This document shows, in pieces, positions 37,701 through 46,049 of a stretch of 64,000 nucleotides of DNA. The notes under the pieces are model-generated. The model was not told the DNA's origin, ran no database searches, and worked only from the letters and a program-made list of their open reading frames with translations. How positions within the stretch are numbered: position 1 is the first letter of the stretch; every line of letters starts with the position of its first letter. The stretch is taken from assembly GCA_977017575.1 (NCBI GenBank), contig CDRNVI010000020.1, positions 536,154 to 600,153 of the forward strand. The letters run 5' to 3'. Made by a program: the position numbers and the translations under genes. Origin of the DNA: Paramoeba atlantica. Its lineage: Eukaryota; Discosea.

Positions 37701-38905
37701 TTGTCTATCCCATACTAAACTACGGTACGTCATCCATGGTGATATCGGCATCGCAGGTGAGAAACGTTGAAGTACAGGTAAACAACATGAGGCGCATCGT
37801 GTGTGACGCCGTAGGAGTTGATGAGAATGGGCATTGTTATCCTATTGAATCTCTGTACCACAACACGCTACATTTCAATACAATACATCGTATTAATCGG
37901 GCGCGCCTTGTGGGTCACCAAATTAGGCACTCTGAGATCTACCGCTCTTTAGTAGGATGGGGCTCCCGGGAAAAGGCGAGATTTCCATCGCCTTCCGAAG
38001 CATGCGCACAAGACCTTGGGATTGAGATGGAAGAAATGCTTGTATATGCCTCTGATCGCGCACACTGGGCCAAATTAATTGAAAACCTCTCAGAGAGACT
38101 CGAGCCCTCAGAGTCTTATATTGGCTACAAAAGTCCTAAATGGAAACTAGCATACAAAAACGCTTTAAAAGAAACAGTGTGTAATAAATTACAATTTATC
38201 GAAGAAGGGGAAACCCCTTTTCCTGTAAAACCAGAGGAAATGCATGCGTACGTGGATGCTTCTATCTCCGATGATACGGACACAAGGGTAAAGGTAGCAG
38301 TTGGATGTGTAATAGTAAACGCAGAGAAGCATGAAAGTTTTTCGTCCTCCCTATCCTACCTGGAAACCAAATCTCCTGAAAGAGCCGAAATTCACGCTGC
38401 CCTATTTGGTTTGAGTAAACTAAAAGAAGTTGAAAATGTTGTTGTACACACAGATTCGTATTATGTGTGGAATTTTGTAAATATGCGCCGAAGGAAAGAT
38501 CGACTGGTTGGTTTTGAAGGCTCGAATTCCGATCTGCTTAGTTTTCTGGATAGTTTTATTCGATCAGCGCATTGTCAGGGGAGAACCATCACCTTTATTA
38601 AGGTCCGAGGCCATTCAGGGAATAAATGGAATGAAGAAGCGGATACCTTAAGTAAAAAGCTCGTTAGTTCGGAACCTATTTCTAAACGAAGAAAAAACCT
38701 GAACCGAGGAAATGAATCGGCCCACTCCGAATATGAGTGGATAGCGTGCCTTAAAACAATAGAAAAGAAAACCACGAACCCAACCCGTGAGGAGCGTCGG
38801 ATGCGGCGTAAGAGAAAAGGTAAGTTACTAGACACCGCGTCCTCGCTTGCTAACGCAGAATTTGAACAAAGCGAAAAGAAACATTTCCGAACATCCAACC
38901 TGTAA
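34745..38905 (+). CDS. LINE2 polyprotein: AP endonuclease, reverse transcriptase, RNase H
   Basis: 1386 aa. The N-terminal ~150 residues are basic (RRKRRWRRC) with no clear zinc knuckle. The APE-type endonuclease covers ~155-420: LNVTSLKLEGGD (~161), LQETRF (~202), NVYGPI, LIGDFNSP (~317), RQLDHIIISNR (~374). The RT covers ~620-950: RPICLVN, FRPERST (~724), AFIDFASAFPS (~756), SGILQGDVLAPYLFIM (~814) and the catalytic DIDYADDLILF (~867). RNase H covers ~1165-1310, with acidic residues in YVDASIS, ERAEIHAAL, VHTDSYYVWNF and NKWNEEADTLS. It makes first-strand cDNA at a nicked target (TPRT), and RNase H removes template RNA. All catalytic residues I can identify are present. EN-RT-RNH order places it in the I/ingi-like group. 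Confidence 0.95.
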   Translation: MTTDASGAVEVRVVRECLDRSTLGRGSLFLPPIPVENKGAKLRRSALSSLMRWMRRGCHIAVVWRYDGSRKYRLWEGDVMGNFEDTDRFSVKYHQRADLVFPFPPISARVIICAVRMRSAPSRRKRRWRRCATKSTSPGEHVDRALENQNGSAVKEKLSIATLNVTSLKLEGGDLFSIRSCVRLKEILNLMSSKRIHILGLQETRFRFDSRLFGEILRQQTEDTGVTYYLYFSSATSDRSYNGMALVSTFPLEKVRVISERIMTAQFPWENGNATLFNVYGPIRDSSKEMKSTFDASLRKAVRDLESTNPQRPTILIGDFNSPLTLVNKTAEDKAAVARFRALLVDVGCKSAHTLSPSSRKWTCKLPNGAERQLDHIIISNRYASAIQHHKVLLAPFPTQHCSVVTRLKIKWKAHETQPGNHLPWYNLKSENICKEFNKCTQQAVFKVIGEGRPDPWEVLSEGILYAAQKTLPDFEAPSDLSKSNGQREETNKQEEILSLSALYKSSRNAHTFKGLVDKSREQIEETIEAECAILQEKLRKNHSSPWRFIREICGMRKTVFNYGAGQSNRKRLAAVKDFFSKIANRGVGDTKVEFDETKNFEGEIMDSPFTEDELACAARRLKRGKAPGLDEIPAEAYISILEENSLRHLLLGIINKALETGKTHHLWKTVLQVPVPKKGDLSELRNWRPICLVNVILKLINGMILNRIRPSTERVLRENQYGFRPERSTCGAQIILNEILTKSRRNRSHENVMIAFIDFASAFPSLSHSSIRAALHSFHVGPRMTTLAMSAYEGLEAIVRTPFGKTSSFPITSGILQGDVLAPYLFIMVLDRILHAALKNKDDGLTLSSAGTRKRGYKSTRVTDIDYADDLILFSDSKRSLERMVDSVATEASKANLSIAAGVNKTAWMSISKNENKDGDLLSSTCGNIPKVKSYRHLGHVQHETEPKLTLTDRLRLTWACFSKLRGIWISPLRVKAKLRIFDTLVYPILNYGTSSMVISASQVRNVEVQVNNMRRIVCDAVGVDENGHCYPIESLYHNTLHFNTIHRINRARLVGHQIRHSEIYRSLVGWGSREKARFPSPSEACAQDLGIEMEEMLVYASDRAHWAKLIENLSERLEPSESYIGYKSPKWKLAYKNALKETVCNKLQFIEEGETPFPVKPEEMHAYVDASISDDTDTRVKVAVGCVIVNAEKHESFSSSLSYLETKSPERAEIHAALFGLSKLKEVENVVVHTDSYYVWNFVNMRRRKDRLVGFEGSNSDLLSFLDSFIRSAHCQGRTITFIKVRGHSGNKWNEEADTLSKKLVSSEPISKRRKNLNRGNESAHSEYEWIACLKTIEKKTTNPTREERRMRRKRKGKLLDTASSLANAEFEQSEKKHFRTSNL

Positions 38906-39060
38906 ACTCAGGGGTGTACTCAAAACGAAAGTAATGGAAAAATATATCTACCAATAGGGCGCACGATGGTGTGGGAATCAAATTCTATTAGTTCTAGTTT
39001 TAGGAGCATATATTTAGTGAAGCTTGAACAGTTTCTCAATTGAAGGGTAATGCCTTCAGT

Positions 39061-39082
39061 GTTGTGTGTGTGTGTGTGTGTG
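39061..39082 (+). repeat. (TG)n tail of LINE2
   Basis: About ten TG repeats directly before the duplicated monomer array, marking the LINE2 3' end. Confidence 0.85.
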
Positions 39083-39447
39083 TCTAAACAAAAAGTTGGT
39101 CTAAACAAAAAGTTGGTCTAAACAAAAAGTTGGTCTAAACAAAAAGTTGGTCTAAACAAAAAGTTGGTCTAAACAAAAAGTTGGTCTAAACAAAAAGTTG
39201 GTCTAAACAAAAAGTTGGTCTAAACAAAAAGTTGGTCTAAACAAAAAGTTGGTCTAAACAAAAAGTTGGTCTAAACAAAAAGTTGGTCTAAACAAAAAGT
39301 TGGTCTAAAAAAAAAGTTGGTCTAAACAAAAAGTTGGTCTAAACAAAAAGTTGGTCTAAACAAAAAGTTGGTCTAAACAAAAAGTCTAAACAAACAAATT
39401 ATTCATCGTACTTATCTGATGATCTTGGGCTATTTTCAACTTGATTC
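39083..39447. repeat. Duplicated target: monomer array plus 51 bp
   Basis: Thirteen perfect 17-bp units, the 9-A variant unit, four more units and a partial, then aattattcatcg to cttgattc. From 39134 on it matches 34028-34341 in unit order and variants. It contains no LINE ORF of its own. Confidence 0.85.
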
Positions 39448-40168
39448 TCATAAAACAATTAAGGGAACATTAAATAAGGGAACACTAATTAAGGGAATAA
39501 TTTTTTTTGTAAATCATATTCCCTTAATTAGTGTAACCCCCCTTGAAGCGAAGGTCTTGGGCGACCTAAATTCCATAGAGACCCTAAAGCAGTACCCTTC
39601 TTCTCCTAGAGGAAAGGGTCATGATGACACAAATGGCTTGGGTCCGAGCAAAGCTTCTCGCGAATGGGAAAGAGTTCATGGTACGTTTCACTCAATTTTT
39701 TTTGTGAAATGAGTGACTAAATGAAACTTTTCTTCAATGGCGTGTTTTTTTGGCAAACAGTAAGAATTGGCAAAGTTTGGTAAAAAAGTGAACATATGTT
39801 GCGGCAACATATGTTGTGTCAACAAAAGTCGTGTTAATCCCAGAAATTAACATGACTTTTGTTGACATAACTTAATTTCCCCCCTGTATGCCCCCCATGG
39901 AACCCCCCATGGACCCTCAATTGATGATTTTTTCATCAAAATAGCAAGCCCAACGCGCACACAGCCCCCAAAGGACCAAAATCGAGCACAAGAGCACAGA
40001 CCGCGCCGCTTCGCGGCGCGAAAGAATTTTTGGTCCTTTTCTGCTAATTTTTTAATTAGGCTCTTCGATAAACGCGGCGGTTGTCTTCAACCTAGAAGTC
40101 ACTCATGCTGCGCGCTTCGCGTTGAAAACTTCCACCGCGTTTAACGAAGAGCCTAAGAAAGAAAAATG
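39448..40168. repeat. Repeat unit copy B, right piece
   Basis: Continues copy A from 18044, including the unoccupied mariner site at 39810-39811, the hairpin, the C-rich minisatellite, the direct join that lacks the RRM block (ggaccctcaattgatgatt at about 39910), and the M hairpin (40055-40165). It ends where A and B diverge after agaaagaaaaatgggcc. Confidence 0.88.
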
Positions 40169-40200
40169 GGCCTGAATGAAAAATTGGGCCTGATGAAAGA

Positions 40201-40403
40201 AATGCCACTCCGCCACCTCCGCCCGGCTTACGCCTCTTGGGTGTGCCGTGTTGACGTACAGTTCGTCGACGCATCGTGTTGGCAACAGCACGTTGGTGCC
40301 GCCTTGGACAAGCGGAAACTGGTAGAGGACGTCGGCCTCGGAACTTCCAAATCTGTCTGTGAAGGTTCTGGATTGCCAGTGACCATCCGGAGCAATCCGG
40401 AAT
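40201..40403 (-). mobile_element. Foldback element F, one arm (reverse)
   Basis: The left inverted repeat of F and the start of its tRNA-like core, in reverse orientation (ends caatccggaat at 40403). Confidence 0.75.
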
Positions 40404-40690
40404 GATTTGGATTGGACACGTTCCAGTTCATCATCCTGCGATATTGCGTGAGCTCTGTTGCGCTCAGCTTGTGTGATTCGAAGTCGAAAAGCGCGAGCTT
40501 CAGCATGCTGCGGATCGCGGTAAAAATGCTTTTGAAGCCCCTTAAACGTGAACATTTGTTCGGTAGCGCACAAAGTGCACTTGAATTTGTTCTGTTCGCA
40601 GGGGATGGCAAATTCGATCCAATCGATTTGAACATAAGAGGTTTGAACATAACGAAGAGCCTAAAAAAGATTGCGGTGGTTGTATAACTA
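40404..40690 (-). pseudogene. C2H2 zinc-finger coding fragment, origin unknown
   Basis: The minus strand reads FKCTLCATEQMFTFKGLQKHFYRDPQH in parts: C-x2-C-x13-H-x5-H, one C2H2 finger, followed by a charged helix and then F-element sequence. Upstream it fades near 40680. It may be the N-terminal part of a LINE of the RLE type (these carry such fingers) or of a host gene. It is a fragment in either case. Confidence 0.4.
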
Positions 40691-40702
40691 CCTTGCTGAA
40701 GA

Positions 40703-41076
40703 GGAGGTGGCGGAGGAGGTGGCGGAGTGGCAAGAATTCAAAGTTTCAAGCACATGGTGCTCAGACGGCGAGTTCAAACCCGCTCATCGCATTATTCCCG
40801 GCGGCCTTACTCCAAGAGGCTGGGCTGAGAACCGACTAGGCCCAGTACTCGGAGGACCGTCCCGGACCCTCCCCTCAGGGAACTAGCTCCCTTACACGGC
40901 TTACACCTCTTGGGTGTGCCGTGTTGACGTACAGTTCGTCGACGCAGCGTGTTGGCAACAGCACGTTGGTTCCGCCTTGGGCAAGCGGAAACTGGTAGAG
41001 GACGTCGTCCTCGGAACTTCCAAATCTGTCTGTGAAGGGTCTGGCTTGCCAGTGACCATCCGGAGCAATCCGGAAT
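40703..41076 (+). mobile_element. Foldback element F, tRNA-like core and right arm
   Basis: Box A-like tggcggagtgg and box B-like gagttcaaaccc, then the body, then the right inverted repeat ending ccggaat at 41076. The left arm is missing, replaced by a short duplication of ggaggtggcgga. Confidence 0.75.
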
Positions 41077-41081
41077 AAACA

Positions 41082-41487
41082 ACAAACAACGACATAATAT
41101 GCGCACTTGATACCAAATGCTGGGATCCCATCTGCTGGGATAATGCCCGTTGTTCCTTGTATCTGTGCGAAATACGTACATACTTCGCAGATGAACATTC
41201 ATATCAGTTGGGAGCACCTGTGAAGGGTTTCCCATACTGAGTATGTGTCGCATCATAGATTTGACACTTTGTTTACGTATGGCGCGGAGTTCACACACAT
41301 ACGATCCAATGGAGAAACTTACGTGAAGCTCCCATTTAGGATGCAGATACGCCATTTCCCGATGTTTAAGAGAATTCGCTTGAGTCGTATCCACCATGAC
41401 TGGTGGTAAATCTTGCAAGATAGCGAAGTAATTGCAAGGAATACATAAATGCATTCCTTCGCAATGTTGTGCTACATGCTTGGTCAT
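41082..41487 (-). pseudogene. Unassigned coding-like fragment next to F
   Basis: A minus-strand frame of ~130 residues before it runs into F: MTKHVAQHCEGMHLCIPCNYF has a Cys/His pattern, and the remainder looks like real protein composition. No family was recognised. Possibly the upstream part of the same gene as the C2H2 fragment at 40404-40690, split by F. Confidence 0.35.
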
Positions 41488-43805
41488 AGCCTCTTTTTCA
41501 AGAGGTGTTTCAGAACACCCAGGCAGTTTTCACTGGTATGTGTTTTCCGTTTCAAGGACGTTTTCTGTCCAAAATGCGTATCACTGCTTGTGCTCAGAGC
41601 ACTTTGCAGGATTGTGCTTCTTGCTGGGCCGCCACAGCAGTTGGAGTCAGCACCACCTTCGCCGTTACCATCACACGCGCCGCTGCGACCTTCTCTGCCG
41701 AATCATCCGCAGTCGGTACCTTCTTCGCCGCTACCATCGACGCCGCTACCAAACACGTCAGCGCGGTTGTTTGCGACCCCAATTCATTCGCAATCGCCGT
41801 TACCACAGGCACGGTCGGTACCACCGCCTCCGACATCGCACGTGCGATCGTCTCCGATGCCACATCATCCGCAATCGCCGCCACCTTCGCCACCGCAGCC
41901 ACCTTTGCCACCGCAGCCACCTTCGCCACCGCTGCCGCAGTCGCAGTCGGTACCGTCTTCGCCTCGACCATCTCACGCACCGTTGCAAATAAAATCTCTG
42001 ACGCACAGTCATCCGGAATCTCCTCCACCGGTGCCAACGCCGAAGCAGTCGGTCAAGAATCCGCCAAAGAAACCGCCCTTCTACGACACACTCGCCGCAC
42101 ATTTCCCGTCCCGCTTCCCCACGAGGGCCAGGCGTAATCGTTTCCAAGTCTCTTCACCGACCACGAAACCCCCGCCAAAACAACATATACCGCCCATAGC
42201 ACTAGTTCCAGAGCCTCCTTCGGCGCCATCTTAGCCATCTCTGGTCATAACGCCCTCTCTGCCTTCTTTTCCTCCATCATCTCTGCATGAATCTCGTCCG
42301 AGCATGCACACGGCATCCCGGAGAGCGATGGTACAAGCACTGAATGGTGTGAGTGTTGAATCAAAATCTACAGATCTTGAAAGCAAAGGAAGCTCTTCGA
42401 CACCGTCCCCACTGCCGCCTCCCTTACCAACGCCGAACACGCCACCACCTATTATGCACTGTGAGGAGTCGCCCATTGCAAAAGGAGTAACGCACAACCT
42501 ATAACGGGAGGAGCAACGTGCAACCTATACAGAACTCCAATCTTCGACACTGATTTCGAGAATCCTGAAGAGTACACAGTCATTGCCAATAATCATGCAC
42601 ACGATCAAAGATGCCAAAACACATCAACCCCCTCATTCCCACAAAATACAAATCATCAAGCACCTATTTGTGTTGATGATGAGGTTTTCGATTGCCCATC
42701 TCCACCAAAGGATACGACGATCTACGAACAAGCAACGAGTATTGTCGTTTTTCCCCGCGAAAATCAGACATCGAATGCACCTCCACACGAGAATAATCGG
42801 ACGGTAACCCACGAGCCAAGTGTATCTGAAGAAAATATATCAAAAGACATAGAAGCATCCATCGAAGAGTTCGCGATAGGGAACAATATGATAGAAAAAA
42901 TACACCCTTCTCAGCAATTCCCTTTGTCCCATCATTCCGTACTGATGTCAACAAAACAGGCAAAAGCAGATGACACAGTTATGGTGGCGTGGAGTTTCGA
43001 CTGTCAAGAACAGTTTAACGTATCGAAAGGAACAGTCAAAAATGTGCGAGGAAGAGCTGGAAAAGGGAAAATAAGCCTGGAGTATTTCGGAATACACGGA
43101 CACAAACAGGGTAAATCATTCATCGGCTTCCTTCCTCCACAGTCCAATGTGCGTGTCTATCATCTTGTTTGGAAAAACGGGGAAGGAAATTATGATATTT
43201 CGCAAGCCGCAAGCGATCCAGCACTCAACGATCCCTCGATGGCGTACAATAACACAACTGCGGACATGGATTTTGAACCAATCCCGACACAACGCAATAT
43301 AAGTCCAGAATATGCTTCATGCGTTTCGCCATATTTCGAGGAATAATTGGTGATTATAAGGAATGCAAGATGAGAGAAGTCTTATATGGAATCGCGCCTT
43401 ATCAGCCGTTAAGTACTCACTCACAACCGTCCAGATAGCCGAGGCCAAACGCAGATGGCGACGTCCACTGAAAGAAAACCTTGAATCAACCACATCGCCT
43501 TAACAAGAAATCGACAAACGAGCAATTAAAAAAGCTATTCGATTCGTGCTGGAAGGTGCAGTCTAAAAAGCCACTAAAGTACTAGACAGGAAAATCAAGC
43601 CAAACGCTCTATCCGACGAAGAAATTTTCTCCCAGCTTAAAGCATTGCATCCGGATGGCCCGATTACATTTCAGTTGCCTCATGATGCACCCCAAATCGC
43701 ATGCATTACAACCTAGGAGCTCCGTTTCGTAGGACGTCGTTTGGCAAAGGGGGCAGCACAAGGCCCCACAGGACTGACCGACGGCATCATTCGTCTACTG
43801 TTAGA

Positions 43806-43806
<1 letters not shown>
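41449..43806 (+). mobile_element. LINE-B, 5' part (Pro-rich, SH3/Tudor-like domain, pre-RT region)
   Basis: Several + strand blocks belong together by order. 41600-42500 is Pro/Ser-rich (PSPPQPPLPPQ and similar; underlain by an 18-bp minisatellite near 41876-41950) with one stop at 42234. 42888-43346 encodes 152 aa with VMVAWSFDCQEQFNVSKGTV...GRAGKGKISLEYFG, which resembles a Tudor/SH3-like barrel. 43500-43806 encodes KALHPDGP and GRRLAKGAAQGPTGLTDGIIRLL, the pre-RT motif (A-x-G-x-A-x-GP-x-G-x-T) of RLE-type LINE proteins. At least four stops or frame changes are present. The reading is cut by a SINE at 43807. Confidence 0.6.
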
Positions 43807-43836
<30 letters not shown>

Positions 43837-44257
43837 AAGAACACGGAGGGCTCTGCAGCGCCAACCGTTAGGGTAGAGTCTCAGGCCACCGACCTTCATC
43901 GTCTTGCTACCCCCTTCCCAGACGGCACTCGACGCCTTGCGGCCCGAGAACGGCTACCCAACCGTAGCTACCAGGACGGGCGTCCAACCCCGTTGCATCG
44001 TGTAGGCTGTGTCTCAAGCCTTCTTTGCGTAAGCAGCTCGCAATTTAGCGGCTGCGCTGGAGCCTGGCTCAGCTCTGCGGTTCCGGGTCGGTCCTCCAGG
44101 GGAGCGGGGTTGGGTGTGGGCCTTGAAGGCACTTCTGATCGCTTTCCCTTTATAGTGAGGCCACCAGGTTGCGAGTTTTGTCGATAGCGGGAATCGAACA
44201 AACAACCTGCAGGTTGTAAGGCCCACCGTCTACCAACTACGCCCGCACCGCATCAAA
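43807..44257 (-). mobile_element. tRNA-derived SINE with (TTC)n tail
   Basis: Minus strand: a tRNA-like head at 44246-44187 (gcgggcgtagttggtagac ... ttgttcgattcccgc) with A box tagttggtag and perfect B box gttcgattc, resembling tRNA-Val(UAC) in the anticodon region but degenerate. A ~330-bp body follows, then a tail of about ten TTC repeats (AAG on + at 43809-43839). It interrupts the LINE-B reading frame, which resumes at 44258. Only one copy is in this window. Confidence 0.65.
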
Positions 44258-44524
44258 AGGGGAGGAATTGTCAAGAAGTATTGCGGATGGAAGTCTGTTG
44301 CATATACTTAAGCCACATGATTCTCGATTTAATCAATGGGTGTCTGTCCAAACAGCTCATGACACGCCTGCGACGCGCTCGACTTGTTGCCCCCCCAAAG
44401 CCGAAGGTCGCGTACGGCCTAGTGCGATAGGAGAAATCCTCCTAAAACTTGCTGGCCTTGTTCTGCTACAACGCGACGAAGGAACTCTAGAAAGTCTCTT
44501 CGAGTCAAAAAAAAAATCAAAATC
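44258..44524 (+). mobile_element. LINE-B, region just before the RT
   Basis: Reads SRSIADGSLLHILKP, then after a frame change PKAEGRVRPSAIGEILLKLAG and LVLLQRDEGTLESLFE. KAEGRVRP-x-AIGE is the conserved start of the RT fingers in this LINE group (P-K-x-x-G-x-VRPI-x-x-GE). Cut by foldback element F at 44525. A second copy of the last ~90 bp lies at 60148-60236, also followed by F. Confidence 0.7.
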
Positions 44525-45069
44525 ATTCCGGATTGCTCCGGATGGTCACTGGCAAGCCAGACCCTTCACAGACAGATTTGGAAGTTCCGAGGCCGACGTC
44601 CTCTACCAGTTTCCGCTTGCCCAAGGCGGCACCAACGTGATGTTGCCAACACGCTGCGTCGACGAACTGTACGTCAACACGGCACACCCAAGAGGCGTAA
44701 GCCGGGCGGAGGTGGCGGAGTGGCAAGAATTCAAAGTTTGAAGCACATGGTGCTCAGACGGCGAGTTCAAACCCGCTCATCGCAATATTCTCGGCGGCCT
44801 CGCTCTAAGAGGCTGGGCTGAGAACCGACTAGGCCCAGTACTCGGAGGACCGTCCCGGACCCTCTCCTCAGGGAACAAGCTCCCTTACACGGCTTACACC
44901 CCTTGGGTAAGCCGTGTTGACGTACAGTTCGTCGACGCAGCGTGTTGGCAACAGCACGTTGGTGTCGCCTTGGACAAGCGGAAACTGGTAGAGGACGTCG
45001 GCCTCGGAACTTCCAAATCTGTCTGTGAAGGTTCTGGCTTGCCAGTGACCATCCGGAGCAATCCGGAAT
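44525..45069 (+). mobile_element. Foldback element F, full copy, 545 bp
   Basis: Left arm 44525-44704 starts attccggattgctccggatg; right arm 44891-45069 is its inverted complement ending ccatccggagcaatccggaat. The arms are ~180 bp and nearly perfect. The centre holds a tRNA-like core with A box tggcggagtgg (44713-44723) and B box gagttcaaaccc (44763-44774), then a ~110-bp body (gaggctgggctgagaacc; ggaggaccgtcccgg). No transposase. Confidence 0.88.
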
Positions 45070-45082
45070 GATTTGGATTTTT

Positions 45083-45285
45083 GGATTTCGTAAGCCGGGT
45101 AAGGGGTGCTAGTTCCCTGAGGGCATGGTCCGGGACGGTCCTCCGAGTACTGGGCCTAGTCGGTTCTCAGCCCAGCCTCTTAGAGTGAGGCCGCCAGGAA
45201 TATTGCGATGAGCGGGTTTGAACTCGCCGTCTGAGCAACATGTGCTTCAAACTTTGAATTCTTGCCACTCCGCCACCTCCGCTTG
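45083..45285 (-). mobile_element. F core without arms, reverse, downstream of a tRNA gene
   Basis: The minus strand carries the tRNA-like core (45285-45215) followed by the F body and the gtaaggggtgctagttccctg end. Neither long arm is present. It begins ~10 nt after the 3' end of the tRNA-Gly and in the same direction. Confidence 0.75.
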
Positions 45286-45291
45286 CAAAAC

Positions 45292-45362
45292 GCGCACGCC
45301 GGGAGTCGAACCCGGTCCGCGTGCTTGGAAGGCAAGCATCCTAACCGTTAGACTACGTGCGC
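45292..45362 (-). tRNA. tRNA-Gly (anticodon UCC)
   Basis: 71 nt on the minus strand. A perfect 7-bp acceptor (gcgcacg / cgtgcgc), D arm gtctaacggttaggat, anticodon loop cttccaa giving UCC, and T arm ccggg-ttcgact-cccgg. One mismatch (T-C) in the anticodon stem. Boxes A and B match Pol III consensus. The 3' CCA is not encoded. The first ~20 nt of the gene are repeated directly upstream (45363-45381). Confidence 0.82.
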
Positions 45363-45384
45363 TAACCGTTAGACTACGTGCAAG

Positions 45385-46049
45385 GAAAGTTGTAAGCCAA
45401 TGCAACACGGCGTAATGATGAACGGAGGATGTGAACAAGTGGTCCATAAACTACACGCTTTGTACAATGACGGACACGCAATTCTTTCTCTGGATGTCAA
45501 GAATGCCTTGAAGGCCCCCACCCGCGACGACATTGCGAAAGCAATGTTTGCCTTCCACACGATGAAACCATTCCAAAGACTGTATGGTTAATAGCACATT
45601 AGTGGTCCGACAGGGTTCATCGTTATCTACGTTATACTTCTGTATGTTTTTCCAGCCATTGCTGGAAATGATGGCACAAGAATTTCCCGAACTATATATC
45701 TACGCATACATCGATGACGTAAATTTTGCTTCTAAAGATCCGGCGCTCATTAGCACGGCTTTCCAGCGGTTTAAGGTACTTCTTCAGGAGAAAAGAATAG
45801 AGCTGTCATGCCAAAAATGCGTTTGGTTCACCGGGAAGAATAACATCGCAATGCCTGATACTCTAGAAATGCCTGATACTCTTTTTTTTTTTTTTGATAC
45901 TCTAGAGTGCCAAGGCATTTCAACAGAAGCAAAAGCCGCCAAATTTCTCGGTGCCTTTGTTGGAGAGAATCAATCCGTAAGTTCGAAATTAGTTCAACAA
46001 CTCGAAAAATATGGCACCATTTTCCGGAGGCTGGAGGCCATGGGAGCTA
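45385..46049 (+). mobile_element. LINE-B reverse transcriptase region, copy 1
   Basis: Reads QHGVMMNGGCEQVVHKLHAL, then HAILSLDVKNAL (RT motif A region), RQGSSLSTLYFCMFFQPLLEMM (motif B region) and IYAYIDDVNFAS (motif C, YIDD intact), then the palm/thumb FQRFKVLLQEKRIELSCQKC. A ~60-bp deletion near 45585, a T-run insertion at 45888-45899 and a frame change interrupt it. It follows directly on the part cut by F at 44525 and is itself cut by an M element. Confidence 0.75.

Larger units (their letters stand above)
34342..39082 (+). mobile_element. LINE2: EN-RT-RNaseH non-LTR element, apparently intact
   Basis: Begins with a 23-unit monomer array, carries a single 1386-aa ORF without interruption, a 155-bp 3'UTR and a (TG)n tail (39061-39082). 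The flanks are two copies of the same stretch: the end of the LINE1 array plus 51 bp of copy B DNA (to 34341) and array plus the same 51 bp (39083-39447). It lies head-to-head with LINE1. Confidence 0.9.

Noticed and set aside
39083-39447. A third LINE 5' end
   Set aside because: The array is followed by copy B flank, not by a LINE ORF; it is best explained as the duplicated target of LINE2.
41594-42037. 147-aa Ala/Val-rich minus-strand ORF
   Set aside because: It lies opposite the Pro-rich LINE-B region and mirrors an 18-bp minisatellite (Pro-rich one way, Ala-rich the others); LINE-B order favours the + strand.
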